A stretch of 35,069 nucleotides of DNA. Origin: Dyella sp. ASV24 (lineage in GTDB: Bacteria > Pseudomonadota > Gammaproteobacteria > Xanthomonadales > Rhodanobacteraceae). A program made the translations under genes and the position numbers. The stretch lies in assembly GCF_016428905.1 (NCBI RefSeq), contig NZ_JAELTQ010000042.1, positions 1-35,069 of the forward strand, given 5' to 3'. Below are positions 1 to 8,750 of this stretch, piece after piece; within the stretch, counting starts at the first letter, position 1, and every line of letters starts with the position of its first letter. The notes below the pieces were generated by a model that saw only the letters and a program-made list of their open reading frames with translations, was not told the origin of the DNA and did not search any database.

Positions 1-77
<77 letters not shown>

Positions 78-272
78 TGCCACCCTTGTGCAATAGATCA
101 GAGCATCCCTAACCACTGTGCAAGGACATGCGGCTCGCCCGCGCATGATTCAAGCCGCGTCAACGTCAGGTGTACGTCGTTTCTTCAGTCATCGTTGGGA
201 ACATCCATAGCTTGCCTTCACATTCGCCTTGATAGGCTGCTGCACGTGCCATCCCTCGTGCCCCAAGCTGCC
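78..272 (+). promoter_or_regulatory. Leader upstream of otsB (no clear motif)
   Basis: This is the only genuine sequence upstream of the trehalose operon. I see no convincing sigma-70 promoter. A poor TTGCCT / TAGGCT pair at 212-238 has a 15-base spacer and is not reliable. There is no Shine-Dalgarno directly upstream of the chosen otsB ATG. The promoter could lie left of the contig edge. Confidence 0.3.
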
Positions 273-1076
273 ATGTCCGCCCAACTGCCCCTCCCGGCCC
301 CGCCCCTGCCAGGCGTGGATGATCGCTGGGCATTGTTTCTCGATGTCGACGGTACGCTGCTCGACTTTGTCGATCATCCCGACCAGGTCTGCGTGCATTC
401 GCGCCTGCGCGAACTGATCGAAGACCTCTACGGCGCGCTCGATGGCGCGCTGGCCTTGGTAAGCGGGCGCAGCCTGGACGATCTGGATGATCTGTTTGGC
501 CATCCGCCCTGGGCCATGGCCGGCTTGCATGGCCTGGAACTGCGTGGTGCCGACGGCCGTTATCGCGGCGTGCACATTGGCGCCAGCCGACGCTCGCTGG
601 TACGGGACATCGCTGGCACCGTGGCCGCCGCGCTGCCCGGCGTCATGATGGAAGACAAGGGCATGGCGGTCGCCCTGCATTGCCGTACCTCGCCGCAACT
701 GTTCGAACGTTTGCGCGAGCAGGTGCAAGGTGTGCTGCCGTCGTTGGCCGGTTATGAAATGCAGCCGGGCAACATGGTGATCGAACTGAAGCCGGAAGGC
801 ATGGACAAGGGTTCGGCCGTTGCCGCCCTGATGTCCGCGTGGCCGTTCCGCGAACGCCAGCCCGTGTATGTGGGTGACGACCTGACGGATGAACACGGTT
901 TCGCCATGGCCAATCTCGAGAGCGGGCTGAGCATTCGTGTGGGTTCCCGCGAACCCAGCCTTGCCCGCTATTCCCTGCCGGACCCCGCCGCTGCGCGGGC
1001 CTGGCTGTTCCGCGTGTTGCACGCGCTCAAGCATGGAGCCCTCTCACATGCCCACTCCTCAGGAGGAAAGCACTGA
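273..1076 (+). CDS. otsB: Trehalose-6-phosphate phosphatase
   Basis: A 267-residue HAD-superfamily phosphatase that removes phosphate from trehalose-6-phosphate, the last step of OtsAB trehalose synthesis in the cytoplasm. The catalytic DVDGT motif is at residues 24-28 (nucleophile D24, acid/base D26), with K179 in the conserved MDKG segment and the metal-binding GDDLTDE at 201-207. Length is normal for bacterial OtsB. The open frame runs back to 63, but that part is adaptor-derived. I chose ATG 273, about 16 codons before the first conserved motif. It lacks a visible Shine-Dalgarno, and in-frame GTG codons at 246 and 258 are alternatives. The 3' end overlaps the next gene by 29 bases, so it is the first gene of an otsB-GH15-otsA operon. 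Confidence 0.93.
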   Translation: MSAQLPLPAPPLPGVDDRWALFLDVDGTLLDFVDHPDQVCVHSRLRELIEDLYGALDGALALVSGRSLDDLDDLFGHPPWAMAGLHGLELRGADGRYRGVHIGASRRSLVRDIAGTVAAALPGVMMEDKGMAVALHCRTSPQLFERLREQVQGVLPSLAGYEMQPGNMVIELKPEGMDKGSAVAALMSAWPFRERQPVYVGDDLTDEHGFAMANLESGLSIRVGSREPSLARYSLPDPAAARAWLFRVLHALKHGALSHAHSSGGKH

Positions 1077-2859
1077 CACCCTGTCCAGCCTGGAACTGGG
1101 TGTCATCGGCAACGGCAGCGTTGCCGCGCTAATCGACGGACGCGGTCGCATCGTGTGGTGTTGCCTGCCGCGCTTCGACGGCGACGCGAGCTTCTGCGCG
1201 CTATTGTCGCCACAACGTGAAGGTGGCGACTGGACGATCGAGCTGGAAGATTTCGACCGCTCGGAGCAACACTACATGCCCAACACCGCCGTACTGGTGA
1301 CACGCCTGTACGACAAGCATGGTGCGGGTGTGGAGATCGTGGACTACATGCCCCGTTTCCGATCGCGCGGGCGTTTCTACCATCCCGTGCTGCTGGCGCG
1401 CCGTGTAAGGCCTATCGGCGGCTCACCACGTATCCGCGTATTGCTGCGACCGCTCTGCAAGTACGGCAGCGACGAGCCGCAAACCACCTCCGGTAGCAAC
1501 CACATCCGCTTCCTGCTCGATGGCGTCGTGCAGCGTCTGACCAGCGACGTAGCGTCCATCATGATCGAACGCGGGCTACCGTTTTTCCTGGAAAAGCCAG
1601 CGCATTTCGTGTTTGGCCCCGACGAAACGCTGACGCACAGCCCGGCGGATTTCATCCACCACACACTGGAACGCACGCTGGCTTACTGGCGCGAGTGGGT
1701 GCGCAATCTCTCGGTACCTTACGAGTGGCAGGAGCCGATCATCCGTGCCGCCATCACGCTGAAGCTGTGCCAGTACGAAGCAACTGGGGCGATTGTCGCT
1801 GCGCTCACCACCTCCATCCCCGAGTCGGCCAACTCCGGGCGCAACTGGGACTACCGCTACTGCTGGCTCCGTGACGCCGCCTTCACCGTGCGCGCGCTCA
1901 ACCGGCTGGGGGCGACCCGCAGCATGGAGGAGTACATCCGCTATGTCTTCAATCTGGTCGCCTCCGACGGCGACAACGAGATCGGCCCTGTCTTTGGCAT
2001 CACCTTCGAACACGAACTGCCGGAGACGCAGGTCGACAGCCTGACCGGTTATCGCGGCATGGGCCCGGTTCGGGTGGGCAACGATGCCTGGCGCCAGCGC
2101 CAGAACGACGTCTACGGCTCCGTGGTAGTCGCATCCGCCCAGGTGTTCTTCGACCGTCGGCTGGAGCACCCCGGCGACGAGCTCACCTTCCACCGACTGG
2201 AGCGCATGGGCGAACTGGCACTGCGTGTGGCTGAAACGCCGGATGCAGGACTATGGGAATACCGCGGCCGCGCAGCCGTGCACACCTACTCCGCCGCTAT
2301 GTGCTGGGCCGCGTGCGATCGTCTGGCGCACATCGCCACCGAGCTGGGCCTGGACGAGCGCGCCCGTCACTGGCACGACGAGGCCGTCGCGCTGCATGCC
2401 CGGATCGAGGCGCACGCGTGGAACGCCAGGCTCGGCACCTTTGTCGACGCCTACGACGGCGAGCACCTGGACGCGAGCCTGCTGCTGCTCGCTGACATCG
2501 GTTTTGTGGACGCGATGGACCCGCGCTTCATCGCCACCGTGGATGCCATCGGCGAAGCCCTGGGGCGCGGCGACTACCTGTTCCGCTATATCGCCCCGGA
2601 TGACTTCGGTGCGCCGGAGACCAGCTTCAACATCTGCACCTTCTGGTACATCGAGGCGCTCGCCGCCACGGGTCGCAAGGAGCGCGCCCGCGCCATGTTC
2701 GAGCACATGCTTTCGCAACGGAACTCGCTAGGCCTGCTGTCGGAAGACATCGCGCCTGCCAACGGTGAACACTGGGGCAATTTTCCACAGACCTATTCGA
2801 TGGTGGGCCTGATCCAGGCCGCCATGCGCCTGTCGCGGCGCTGGGAGGACGCATTGTGA
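1048..2859 (+). CDS. Glycoside hydrolase family 15 protein (glucoamylase/trehalase-like)
   Basis: A 603-residue cytoplasmic protein without a signal peptide, with the (alpha/alpha)6-barrel signatures of GH15. The N-terminal beta-sandwich part contains the typical GVIGNG and RIVWCCLPRFDGD segments. The barrel has NWDYRYCWLRDA, and near the C-terminus comes LLSEDIAP followed by GNFPQTYS, the region carrying the catalytic base in this family. GH15 includes glucoamylases and the actinobacterial-type trehalase, so it should hydrolyse an alpha-glucoside. Its place between the two trehalose-synthesis genes suggests trehalose turnover or a maltodextrin by-product, but the substrate cannot be read from sequence. 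ATG 1048 has TGGAG nine bases upstream; ATG 1033 is an alternative. It overlaps otsB by 29 bases and otsA by 4. Confidence 0.9.
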   Translation: MPTPQEESTDTLSSLELGVIGNGSVAALIDGRGRIVWCCLPRFDGDASFCALLSPQREGGDWTIELEDFDRSEQHYMPNTAVLVTRLYDKHGAGVEIVDYMPRFRSRGRFYHPVLLARRVRPIGGSPRIRVLLRPLCKYGSDEPQTTSGSNHIRFLLDGVVQRLTSDVASIMIERGLPFFLEKPAHFVFGPDETLTHSPADFIHHTLERTLAYWREWVRNLSVPYEWQEPIIRAAITLKLCQYEATGAIVAALTTSIPESANSGRNWDYRYCWLRDAAFTVRALNRLGATRSMEEYIRYVFNLVASDGDNEIGPVFGITFEHELPETQVDSLTGYRGMGPVRVGNDAWRQRQNDVYGSVVVASAQVFFDRRLEHPGDELTFHRLERMGELALRVAETPDAGLWEYRGRAAVHTYSAAMCWAACDRLAHIATELGLDERARHWHDEAVALHARIEAHAWNARLGTFVDAYDGEHLDASLLLLADIGFVDAMDPRFIATVDAIGEALGRGDYLFRYIAPDDFGAPETSFNICTFWYIEALAATGRKERARAMFEHMLSQRNSLGLLSEDIAPANGEHWGNFPQTYSMVGLIQAAMRLSRRWEDAL

Positions 2860-4250
2860 GGATGTCGGGAAGAGGCAATAACAGCCAGGGACGGCTGATC
2901 GTGGTTTCCAATCGTGTGGCACTTCCCGATCAGACCGCCACCGGCGGCCTCGCCTCGGCCATGCGGGCAGCGCTGCAGGAACGGGGAGGCCTGTGGTTCG
3001 GCTGGAGCGGCAAGATCGCCCGCCAGACCGCCGAAGAAGTACACAAGCAAAAAGATGGCCCGGTGGAGTACGCCACCATCGACCTTTCCCGCGCCGACCA
3101 CGACGACTTCTACGACGGCTTCGCCAACCGCACGCTGTGGCCGTTGCTGCATTACCGGCCCGATCTGGTGGACTACGACCGCAAGCATCTGGCCGGCTAT
3201 CTGCGCGTCAACAATCTGTTCGCCGAGCGGCTGATGCCCCTGATCCGACCGAGCGATCTGGTCTGGATCAATGACTACCACCTGATCCCCCTCGCTGCGA
3301 TGCTGCGCGAACGTGGTGTGCGCAACCGCATTGGTTTCTTCCTGCATACACCGCTTCCAGCCGCCGGCCTGCTGATCGCATTACCGCGACATGGGGAGTT
3401 GCTGGAAACGCTGGCGAGCTACGACCTGGTCGGCCTGCACACATCGCGCGACCGCCGTGCGCTGGAGGAGTACTTTCTGCACGAAGTGGGCGCCAGCATG
3501 CGCCGCGACGGACGCATCCGCACCCCAGAGGGACGACTCTTCCGCGCCGAAACATTCGCCATCGGCATCGACACCGCCGAGGTCGCCGAAGCCGCCAGCC
3601 ATGCCGACGAGCACGAAGAGATCCACGACCTGAAGCAGAGCCTGGAAGGTCGCGCACTGATCATCGGCGTTGATCGCCTGGACTATTCCAAGGGCCTGCC
3701 CGAGCGCTTCCACGCCTACGCACGGCTGCTGGAACGCTCGCCGCAACTGCATCGCAAAGTGAGCTTTCTGCAGATCGCGCCGCCCTCCCGCGGCGGCGTG
3801 CCGGAATACCGCCAGATCCGCCGCGAACTCGAGCGCATGGCCGGCCACATCAATGGCATGTATGCCGCGCCGGACTGGGTGCCTATCCGCTACGTCAACA
3901 ATTCCTTTCCGCACAGCCTGCTCAGCGGTTACTACCGCAGCGCCCGCGTGGGGCTGGTGACGCCATTGCGTGACGGCATGAACCTGGTGGCGAAGGAATA
4001 TGTCGCCAGCCAGGACCCGGAAGATCCGGGCGTGCTGGTGCTGTCGCGCTTCGCCGGCGCTGCCGAAGAACTGCGCGACGCCCTGCTGGTGAACCCCGCT
4101 GATACAGAGGAACTGGCCGAGGCGCTGGGCGTTGCGCTTGAAATGCCACTGCAGGAACGCCGACGCCGCTGGCGCCGCATGATGGACGTGCTTGAGAAGC
4201 AGGACGTCACCGCGTGGCGTAATGCGTTCCTGCGACGCCTCGCGGAATAA
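2856..4250 (+). CDS. otsA: Alpha,alpha-trehalose-phosphate synthase (UDP-forming)
   Basis: A 464-residue GT20 glycosyltransferase that joins UDP-glucose and glucose-6-phosphate to give trehalose-6-phosphate, the OtsB substrate. Visible features are the N-terminal SNRV and TGGLA loop (residues 18-33), WINDYHL in the first Rossmann domain, VDRLDYSKG with donor-phosphate ligands R274 and K279, and the C-terminal DGMNLVAKE (D373 to E381). Length matches the family. The start is GTG at 2856, overlapping the GH15 stop by 4 bases (GTGA), with GGGAGG seven bases upstream; ATG 2862 is possible but too far from that site. It is the last gene of the operon. The converging pgeF stop is only 6 bases away with no terminator between. 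Confidence 0.95.
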   Translation: MRMSGRGNNSQGRLIVVSNRVALPDQTATGGLASAMRAALQERGGLWFGWSGKIARQTAEEVHKQKDGPVEYATIDLSRADHDDFYDGFANRTLWPLLHYRPDLVDYDRKHLAGYLRVNNLFAERLMPLIRPSDLVWINDYHLIPLAAMLRERGVRNRIGFFLHTPLPAAGLLIALPRHGELLETLASYDLVGLHTSRDRRALEEYFLHEVGASMRRDGRIRTPEGRLFRAETFAIGIDTAEVAEAASHADEHEEIHDLKQSLEGRALIIGVDRLDYSKGLPERFHAYARLLERSPQLHRKVSFLQIAPPSRGGVPEYRQIRRELERMAGHINGMYAAPDWVPIRYVNNSFPHSLLSGYYRSARVGLVTPLRDGMNLVAKEYVASQDPEDPGVLVLSRFAGAAEELRDALLVNPADTEELAEALGVALEMPLQERRRRWRRMMDVLEKQDVTAWRNAFLRRLAE

Positions 4251-4256
4251 GGCCGT

Positions 4257-5003
4257 CTATCGCCAGATCAGGCTCGCAAATCGCCCGCTCTGCGCACCAT
4301 CGCGGCGATAGGAATAAAACCGATCGTCGGTACGCGTATCGAAACCACCGCCATACACGTTGCTGACGCCAGCGGCCTGCAGTCGACGCCGCGCCAACCA
4401 GGCGAGATCGCACAGCCAATGCCCTGGACGCGTGGACTCGAAACCCTCACTGGCACCGGCATCGAGGGTCATGAAGGCGTCGCGCACCTCCCCGCCCACC
4501 TCGTAGCTCGCCTTGCCGATGCACGGCCCCAGCCACGCCAAGACCTGTTCGGGTGGCACCTTCAGCGCATTCACCGTCGCCTCCAGCACGCCGGCCTGCA
4601 GCCCCCGCCAGCCCGCATGGGCGGCGGCGACGCTCTGACCATCTGCCGTGCAGAACAACACCGGCAAGCAATCCGCCGTCAGGATGGCCAAAGGCTGGCC
4701 GGCCTGATCCGTGACCGAGGCATCGGCGCGTGGTTCCTCCGTGTCGTTCAGCCGCTCCACGTCCGCGACGTCGATGCCATGGACCTGCTGCAACCAATGG
4801 GGATCACGCCCCAGGCCCAAGGCCGATCGCACGGCCGCCCGGTTGGTGGCGACCGCGTCGGGAACATCGCCACAGCGAGCCCCCAGATTGAAGCGCGCCC
4901 AGGCCCCCGTCGAAACACCAGGGCCCTGGCGGGTGCTCACCGCCGCCCGCACACCGGCAGGCGCCGGCCAATCCGGGATGATCCAGGCCCCGCCTTGGCT
5001 CAC
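4257..5003 (-). CDS. pgeF: Peptidoglycan editing factor / purine nucleoside phosphorylase-like (DUF152, YfiH family)
   Basis: A 248-residue member of the Cu/Zn polyphenol-oxidase (laccase-domain) superfamily. The conserved metal/active-site residues are present: H75 in LQQVHG, C112 in TADCLP and H129 in HAGWRG. In E. coli the homologue keeps incorrect amino acids out of peptidoglycan stem peptides, and other members act on purine nucleosides, so the biochemical role is broader than the name. The ATG overlaps the rluD stop by 4 bases (ATGA), implying translational coupling; rluD-pgeF is a common gene pair in gammaproteobacteria. It converges on otsA with a 6-base gap. Confidence 0.92.
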   Translation of the reverse strand: MSQGGAWIIPDWPAPAGVRAAVSTRQGPGVSTGAWARFNLGARCGDVPDAVATNRAAVRSALGLGRDPHWLQQVHGIDVADVERLNDTEEPRADASVTDQAGQPLAILTADCLPVLFCTADGQSVAAAHAGWRGLQAGVLEATVNALKVPPEQVLAWLGPCIGKASYEVGGEVRDAFMTLDAGASEGFESTRPGHWLCDLAWLARRRLQAAGVSNVYGGGFDTRTDDRFYSYRRDGAQSGRFASLIWR

Positions 5004-5977
5004 GACCAGTCGTCCGGATCGGCCTGGGCGGTATCGGCGCGCAGGGCGTCGATCAGGGCCTGCAGGTCCGCTGGGCGCTCGACGCTGAAGGACATCGGCT
5101 CATGCGTCACCGGATGCTCGAATGCCAGCCGTTCCGCATGCAGCGCCTGTCGACGGAAGCCACGCAAAGCTGCCACCAGCTCAGGGGTAGCCCCCTTGGG
5201 CAGCCTCAGCCCGCCGCCGTACAGCGGATCACCCACCAGGGGATGATTGATATGGGCCATGTGGACGCGAATCTGGTGGGTGCGGCCGGTTTCCAGGCTG
5301 CACCGGATCAGGCTGTGCGCACGGAAGCGCTCGCGCAGACGGTAGTGAGTGACCGCCCGCTTGCCATCCTCCTCGTCGCGCACGGCTTGGCGCAGGCGAT
5401 CGCCCATATGGCGGCCGATCGGGGCATCCACCGTGCCACCGGCCACCAAGGTGCCCAGCACTACGGCCTCGTACTGCCGCTCCACGTCGTGGCGGGACAG
5501 CATGTCCACCAGCGCCGTGTGGGCCGGCAGGGTCTTGGCCACCACCATCAGGCCCGAGGTGTCCTTGTCCAGACGATGAACGATGCCGCCACGGGGCAGC
5601 TGGGCCAGCACCGGATCGTGATGCAGCAGAGCGTTCAGCACCGTGCCAGCGCTATTTCCTGCGCCCGGATGCACCACCAGCCCGGCCGGCTTGTTCAGCA
5701 CCAGCAGGTAGGGATCCTCGTGGACAATGTCCAGGGCAATAACCTCCGGCTCCAGCTCCACTTCGTTCTCAAGTTCCGCTTCCAACAGGACTTTTTCCCC
5801 GCCACGCAGCAACTGGCGGGGCGGCGCGAGGGCGCCGTCCAGGGTCACTGCACCGGCCTTGATCCACGCGGTGAGGCGGGAACGGGAATAGTCGGGGAAC
5901 ATCTCGGCCAAGGCTTGGTCGAACCTCCGACCCGCGGCCGACAGGGGTACCGCGGCTTCGTGACGGATCGTCGTCAT
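5000..5977 (-). CDS. rluD: 23S rRNA pseudouridine(1911/1915/1917) synthase
   Basis: A 325-residue RluA-family pseudouridine synthase modifying helix 69 of 23S rRNA during 50S assembly. An S4 RNA-binding domain occupies about residues 14-75 and the catalytic domain follows, with HRLDKDTSG at 134-142 (catalytic D137). The C-terminal part has the RTHQIRVH motif typical of the family. I start at ATG 5977 because GGGGAG lies six bases upstream. An in-frame GTG at 5995 would add six residues but overlaps that ribosome-binding site. It is first in an operon with pgeF and divergent from bamD. Confidence 0.94.
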   Translation of the reverse strand: MTTIRHEAAVPLSAAGRRFDQALAEMFPDYSRSRLTAWIKAGAVTLDGALAPPRQLLRGGEKVLLEAELENEVELEPEVIALDIVHEDPYLLVLNKPAGLVVHPGAGNSAGTVLNALLHHDPVLAQLPRGGIVHRLDKDTSGLMVVAKTLPAHTALVDMLSRHDVERQYEAVVLGTLVAGGTVDAPIGRHMGDRLRQAVRDEEDGKRAVTHYRLRERFRAHSLIRCSLETGRTHQIRVHMAHINHPLVGDPLYGGGLRLPKGATPELVAALRGFRRQALHAERLAFEHPVTHEPMSFSVERPADLQALIDALRADTAQADPDDWS

Positions 5978-6046
5978 GGCCGGCTCCCCGGGCACCCGGT
6001 GGTTTCGGCTATCATCCCTTTTCGCTCAAACATCTGAACCCTTCTC
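5978..6046 (+). promoter_or_regulatory. Divergent rluD/bamD promoter region
   Basis: This 69-base gap must carry promoters for both rluD and bamD. TATCAT at 6010-6015 is a fair -10 match for bamD, but no matching -35 is seen. The bamD ATG has no Shine-Dalgarno (CTTCTC directly precedes it), so its leader is short and unusual. Confidence 0.3.
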
Positions 6047-6889
6047 ATGCGCGTAACTAAGCTGCCGGCTTTCAAAGTCTTTGTCGTGCTCGCCATCGCT
6101 CTTTCGATGAACGCTTGCTCGATGTTCCACCACAAGAGGGAGACCAACGATACGCTGCCGGTAGATAAGCTGTATGCGAAGGCGCACGACTCGATGGAGC
6201 ACGCCGACTACTCGGCAGCCACGAAAGCGTACCAGCGACTGATCGCTCGTTTCCCGTCCGGTAACTACAACGAGCAGGCCCAGCTCGATTTGGCCTATTC
6301 GCAGTACAAGGACAACCAGCCGGACGACGCCTATTCCACGATCAACCGCTTCATCAAGACGTATCCGACCCAAAAGCATGTGGATTATGCCTATTACCTG
6401 CGCGGTCTGATCAATTTTGATCGCACCGGCGGCGCGATGGAGCGTTTGCTGCAGCGTGGCGACCAGGCTCAGTCGCGTCGTGACCAGGGCTACAACCTGA
6501 AGTCGTTCGACGATTTCTCGGAGCTGTCGCGCCGTTTCCCGGACAGCGCATACACCGCCGATGCGCGCCAGCGCATGATCTACCTGCGCAACGTGCTGGC
6601 CCAGTTCGAGATCAACGTGGCGGAGTACTACCTGCGCAACAAGGCCTACGTGGCCTCCGCCGACCGTGCTCAGTACGTCATCGAGCATTACCAGCAGGCA
6701 CCGCAGACCGGTGACGCGCTGGCCATCCTGACCCGTAGCTACATCGGCATGGACCAGAAGAACCTCGCCGATCAGACGCGTCAGGTGCTGGCCCTGAACT
6801 ACCCGGATCACCCGTATCTGAAGGATCCGAAGTGGCCGCACGCGCCGTCCCTGCTGCGCAAGGCGATTCCGTTCTCGGGTCACCACTGA
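6047..6889 (+). CDS. bamD: Outer membrane protein assembly factor BamD
   Basis: A 280-residue predicted outer-membrane lipoprotein, part of the BAM complex that folds beta-barrel proteins. The N-terminus has a basic start, a hydrophobic segment (about 8-20) and a cysteine at residue 24 (SMNAC), a somewhat imperfect lipobox. The body has tetratricopeptide-type repeats, including YSAATKAYQRLIARFPSGNY and the AYYLRGL segment conserved in BamD. Length and composition fit the family. It is monocistronic, divergent from rluD, and ends in a strong terminator shared with nadE. The outer-membrane receptor encoded at 25922 would be one of its clients. Confidence 0.93.
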   Translation: MRVTKLPAFKVFVVLAIALSMNACSMFHHKRETNDTLPVDKLYAKAHDSMEHADYSAATKAYQRLIARFPSGNYNEQAQLDLAYSQYKDNQPDDAYSTINRFIKTYPTQKHVDYAYYLRGLINFDRTGGAMERLLQRGDQAQSRRDQGYNLKSFDDFSELSRRFPDSAYTADARQRMIYLRNVLAQFEINVAEYYLRNKAYVASADRAQYVIEHYQQAPQTGDALAILTRSYIGMDQKNLADQTRQVLALNYPDHPYLKDPKWPHAPSLLRKAIPFSGHH

Positions 6890-6917
6890 TCCAACGCCCG
6901 GTTTTTTGGGCGGCATG

Positions 6918-6949
6918 AAAAAAGCCGGTGCTCACGCACCGGCTTTTTT
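6918..6949. terminator. Bidirectional rho-independent terminator (bamD / nadE)
   Basis: A perfect 14-base inverted repeat, AAAAAAGCCGGTGC and its complement, around a TCAC loop. A-tract and T-tract flank the GC stem, so it works on both strands for the converging bamD and nadE. Confidence 0.93.
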
Positions 6950-6976
6950 GTTTCGCCACGACAGAGGGGCTGGTGG

Positions 6977-8608
6977 TTACTTCCAACCCGACGTGATCGG
7001 ATACCGCCGCTCACGCCCGAACGCACGCGTGGTCACGCGCGGCCCTGGTGCGGACTGGCGGCGCTTGAACTCGTTGAGCAGCACCAGTCGCACCACGCGG
7101 CGCACGGTATCGGCATGAAAACCCTGCGCGGCGATCTCCGCCTGCGATTCCTCGCCCTCGATAAAGCGCGCCAGGATGGCGTCGAGTTCGTCGTAAGGCG
7201 GCAGCGAATCCTGATCGGTCTGGTTGTCGCGCAGTTCCGCCGACGGCGGTCGATCGATCACTGCGGAAGGAATCGCCTCTGGCTCGCCCATACGCGCGGC
7301 ATGTTCGTTGCGCCAGCGCGACAAACGGTAGACGACGGTCTTGTAGACATCCTTCAGCGGCGCGTACGCACCGCACATGTCACCGTAGAGCGTGGCGTAA
7401 CCCACCGCCATTTCGCTCTTGTTCCCCGTGGCCAACAGCAGGCGGCCATGCTTGTTGGACAAGGCCATCAGGGTCACGCCGCGCGTACGCGACTGCAGAT
7501 TTTCCTCGGTGGTGTCCGCCGGCTTGCCCGCAAAGGCAGGAGCCAGCGCGCCGAGAAAGGCATCGACCATCGGCTCGATATTGATGATGTGGTAATCCGC
7601 GCCCAACTGCTCGGCCTGCGCGCGTGCGCCGTCCAACGAAAGTTGCGAGGTGTAGCGCGTAGGCATCATCACGGCGGTAACCCGGTCTGCGCCCAGCGCA
7701 TCGACGGCCAACGCCAGCGTCAGCGCCGAATCGATACCGCCTGACAATCCCAGCAGCACGCCAGAAAAACCATTCTTGTCGATGTAATCGCGAATGCCGC
7801 GCACCAGCGCCGCGTACAACGTAGCCTCGCTGGATGCATCAGCCACGGTCGGCCAGCTTTCCGCACGCAACGTGCGCGTTTCGCTGTCAAACTCCGCCCA
7901 GAGCATGGCGTCGACGAATTTTGGCGCGCGCGCGGCAACGGTGCCGTCACCGTTGACCAGCATGGAGCCGCCGTCGTACACCACTTCGTCCTGCCCACCG
8001 ACCATGTTGACGTAGGCGATGGCACAGCCGGTTTCCAGGGCGCGGGCGGTTAGCACCTCCTCGCGTGAGGACTGCTTGGCGTCATCCCACGGCGAGGCGT
8101 TGATCACCACGATCAGTTCGGCGCCCGCAGCGGCTGCCTTGGCGGCGGGCTCGGGCTCCCAGATGTCTTCGCAGATGAGCATGCCCACGCGAACGCCGTC
8201 GATCATCGCCACGGCACTGTCACTGCCCGGGCGGAAATAGCGCTTGTCGTCGAACACGCCGTAGTTGGGCAGCGCCTGCTTGTGGGTGGTGAGTTCGATG
8301 GAGCCACCACGCAGCAGGCTCGCTGCGTTGTACACCTCGCCCTCGCTATGCGGATGCCCGACCAGCGCAGCCACGCCGTTGGTGGCGCCCGCGAGCGCAT
8401 TGAGTTCGCACTGGCATGCGACAAGAAAACTCGGCCGCAGCAAAAGATCTTCCGGCGGGTAGCCGCTCAGGGTCAGTTCGGGGAACGCCACCAACGCCGC
8501 GCCACTATCGCGTGCCTGCGCCAGCAGGTCGCCCACCTTGGCCGCATTGGCCGCAACCGCGCCTACCGGGAAGTCGAACTGCGCGAGCGCGAAGCGTAGG
8601 GAGGACAT
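6977..8608 (-). CDS. nadE: Glutamine-dependent NAD(+) synthase
   Basis: A 543-residue two-domain enzyme converting deamido-NAD to NAD with glutamine as nitrogen donor. The N-terminal nitrilase-type amidase domain has the catalytic triad E44 (PELTLSGYPPEDLL), K110 and C146 (LICEDIW). The C-terminal ATP-pyrophosphatase domain carries SGGIDS at 289-294. The reading frame is open to 8914, but that extension has no conserved sequence and would run across the start of the divergent cyclase gene. I chose ATG 8608, next to the first conserved strand; ATG 8623 is an equally usable alternative giving 548 residues. It converges on bamD at a shared terminator. Confidence 0.94.
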   Translation of the reverse strand: MSSLRFALAQFDFPVGAVAANAAKVGDLLAQARDSGAALVAFPELTLSGYPPEDLLLRPSFLVACQCELNALAGATNGVAALVGHPHSEGEVYNAASLLRGGSIELTTHKQALPNYGVFDDKRYFRPGSDSAVAMIDGVRVGMLICEDIWEPEPAAKAAAAGAELIVVINASPWDDAKQSSREEVLTARALETGCAIAYVNMVGGQDEVVYDGGSMLVNGDGTVAARAPKFVDAMLWAEFDSETRTLRAESWPTVADASSEATLYAALVRGIRDYIDKNGFSGVLLGLSGGIDSALTLALAVDALGADRVTAVMMPTRYTSQLSLDGARAQAEQLGADYHIINIEPMVDAFLGALAPAFAGKPADTTEENLQSRTRGVTLMALSNKHGRLLLATGNKSEMAVGYATLYGDMCGAYAPLKDVYKTVVYRLSRWRNEHAARMGEPEAIPSAVIDRPPSAELRDNQTDQDSLPPYDELDAILARFIEGEESQAEIAAQGFHADTVRRVVRLVLLNEFKRRQSAPGPRVTTRAFGRERRYPITSGWK

Positions 8609-8750
8609 GCCATCGAGATCCATTACCTGGGGCCTGAAATTGTACCCGAGCACCGTCCCGGGGCACCTGCCGACAGCTCCTGGCAAACCTTCACTTTGTT
8701 GCTTTGGGCCGGTGCTACGATTCTCGGACGCAAACTGACAGGGGACAGCG

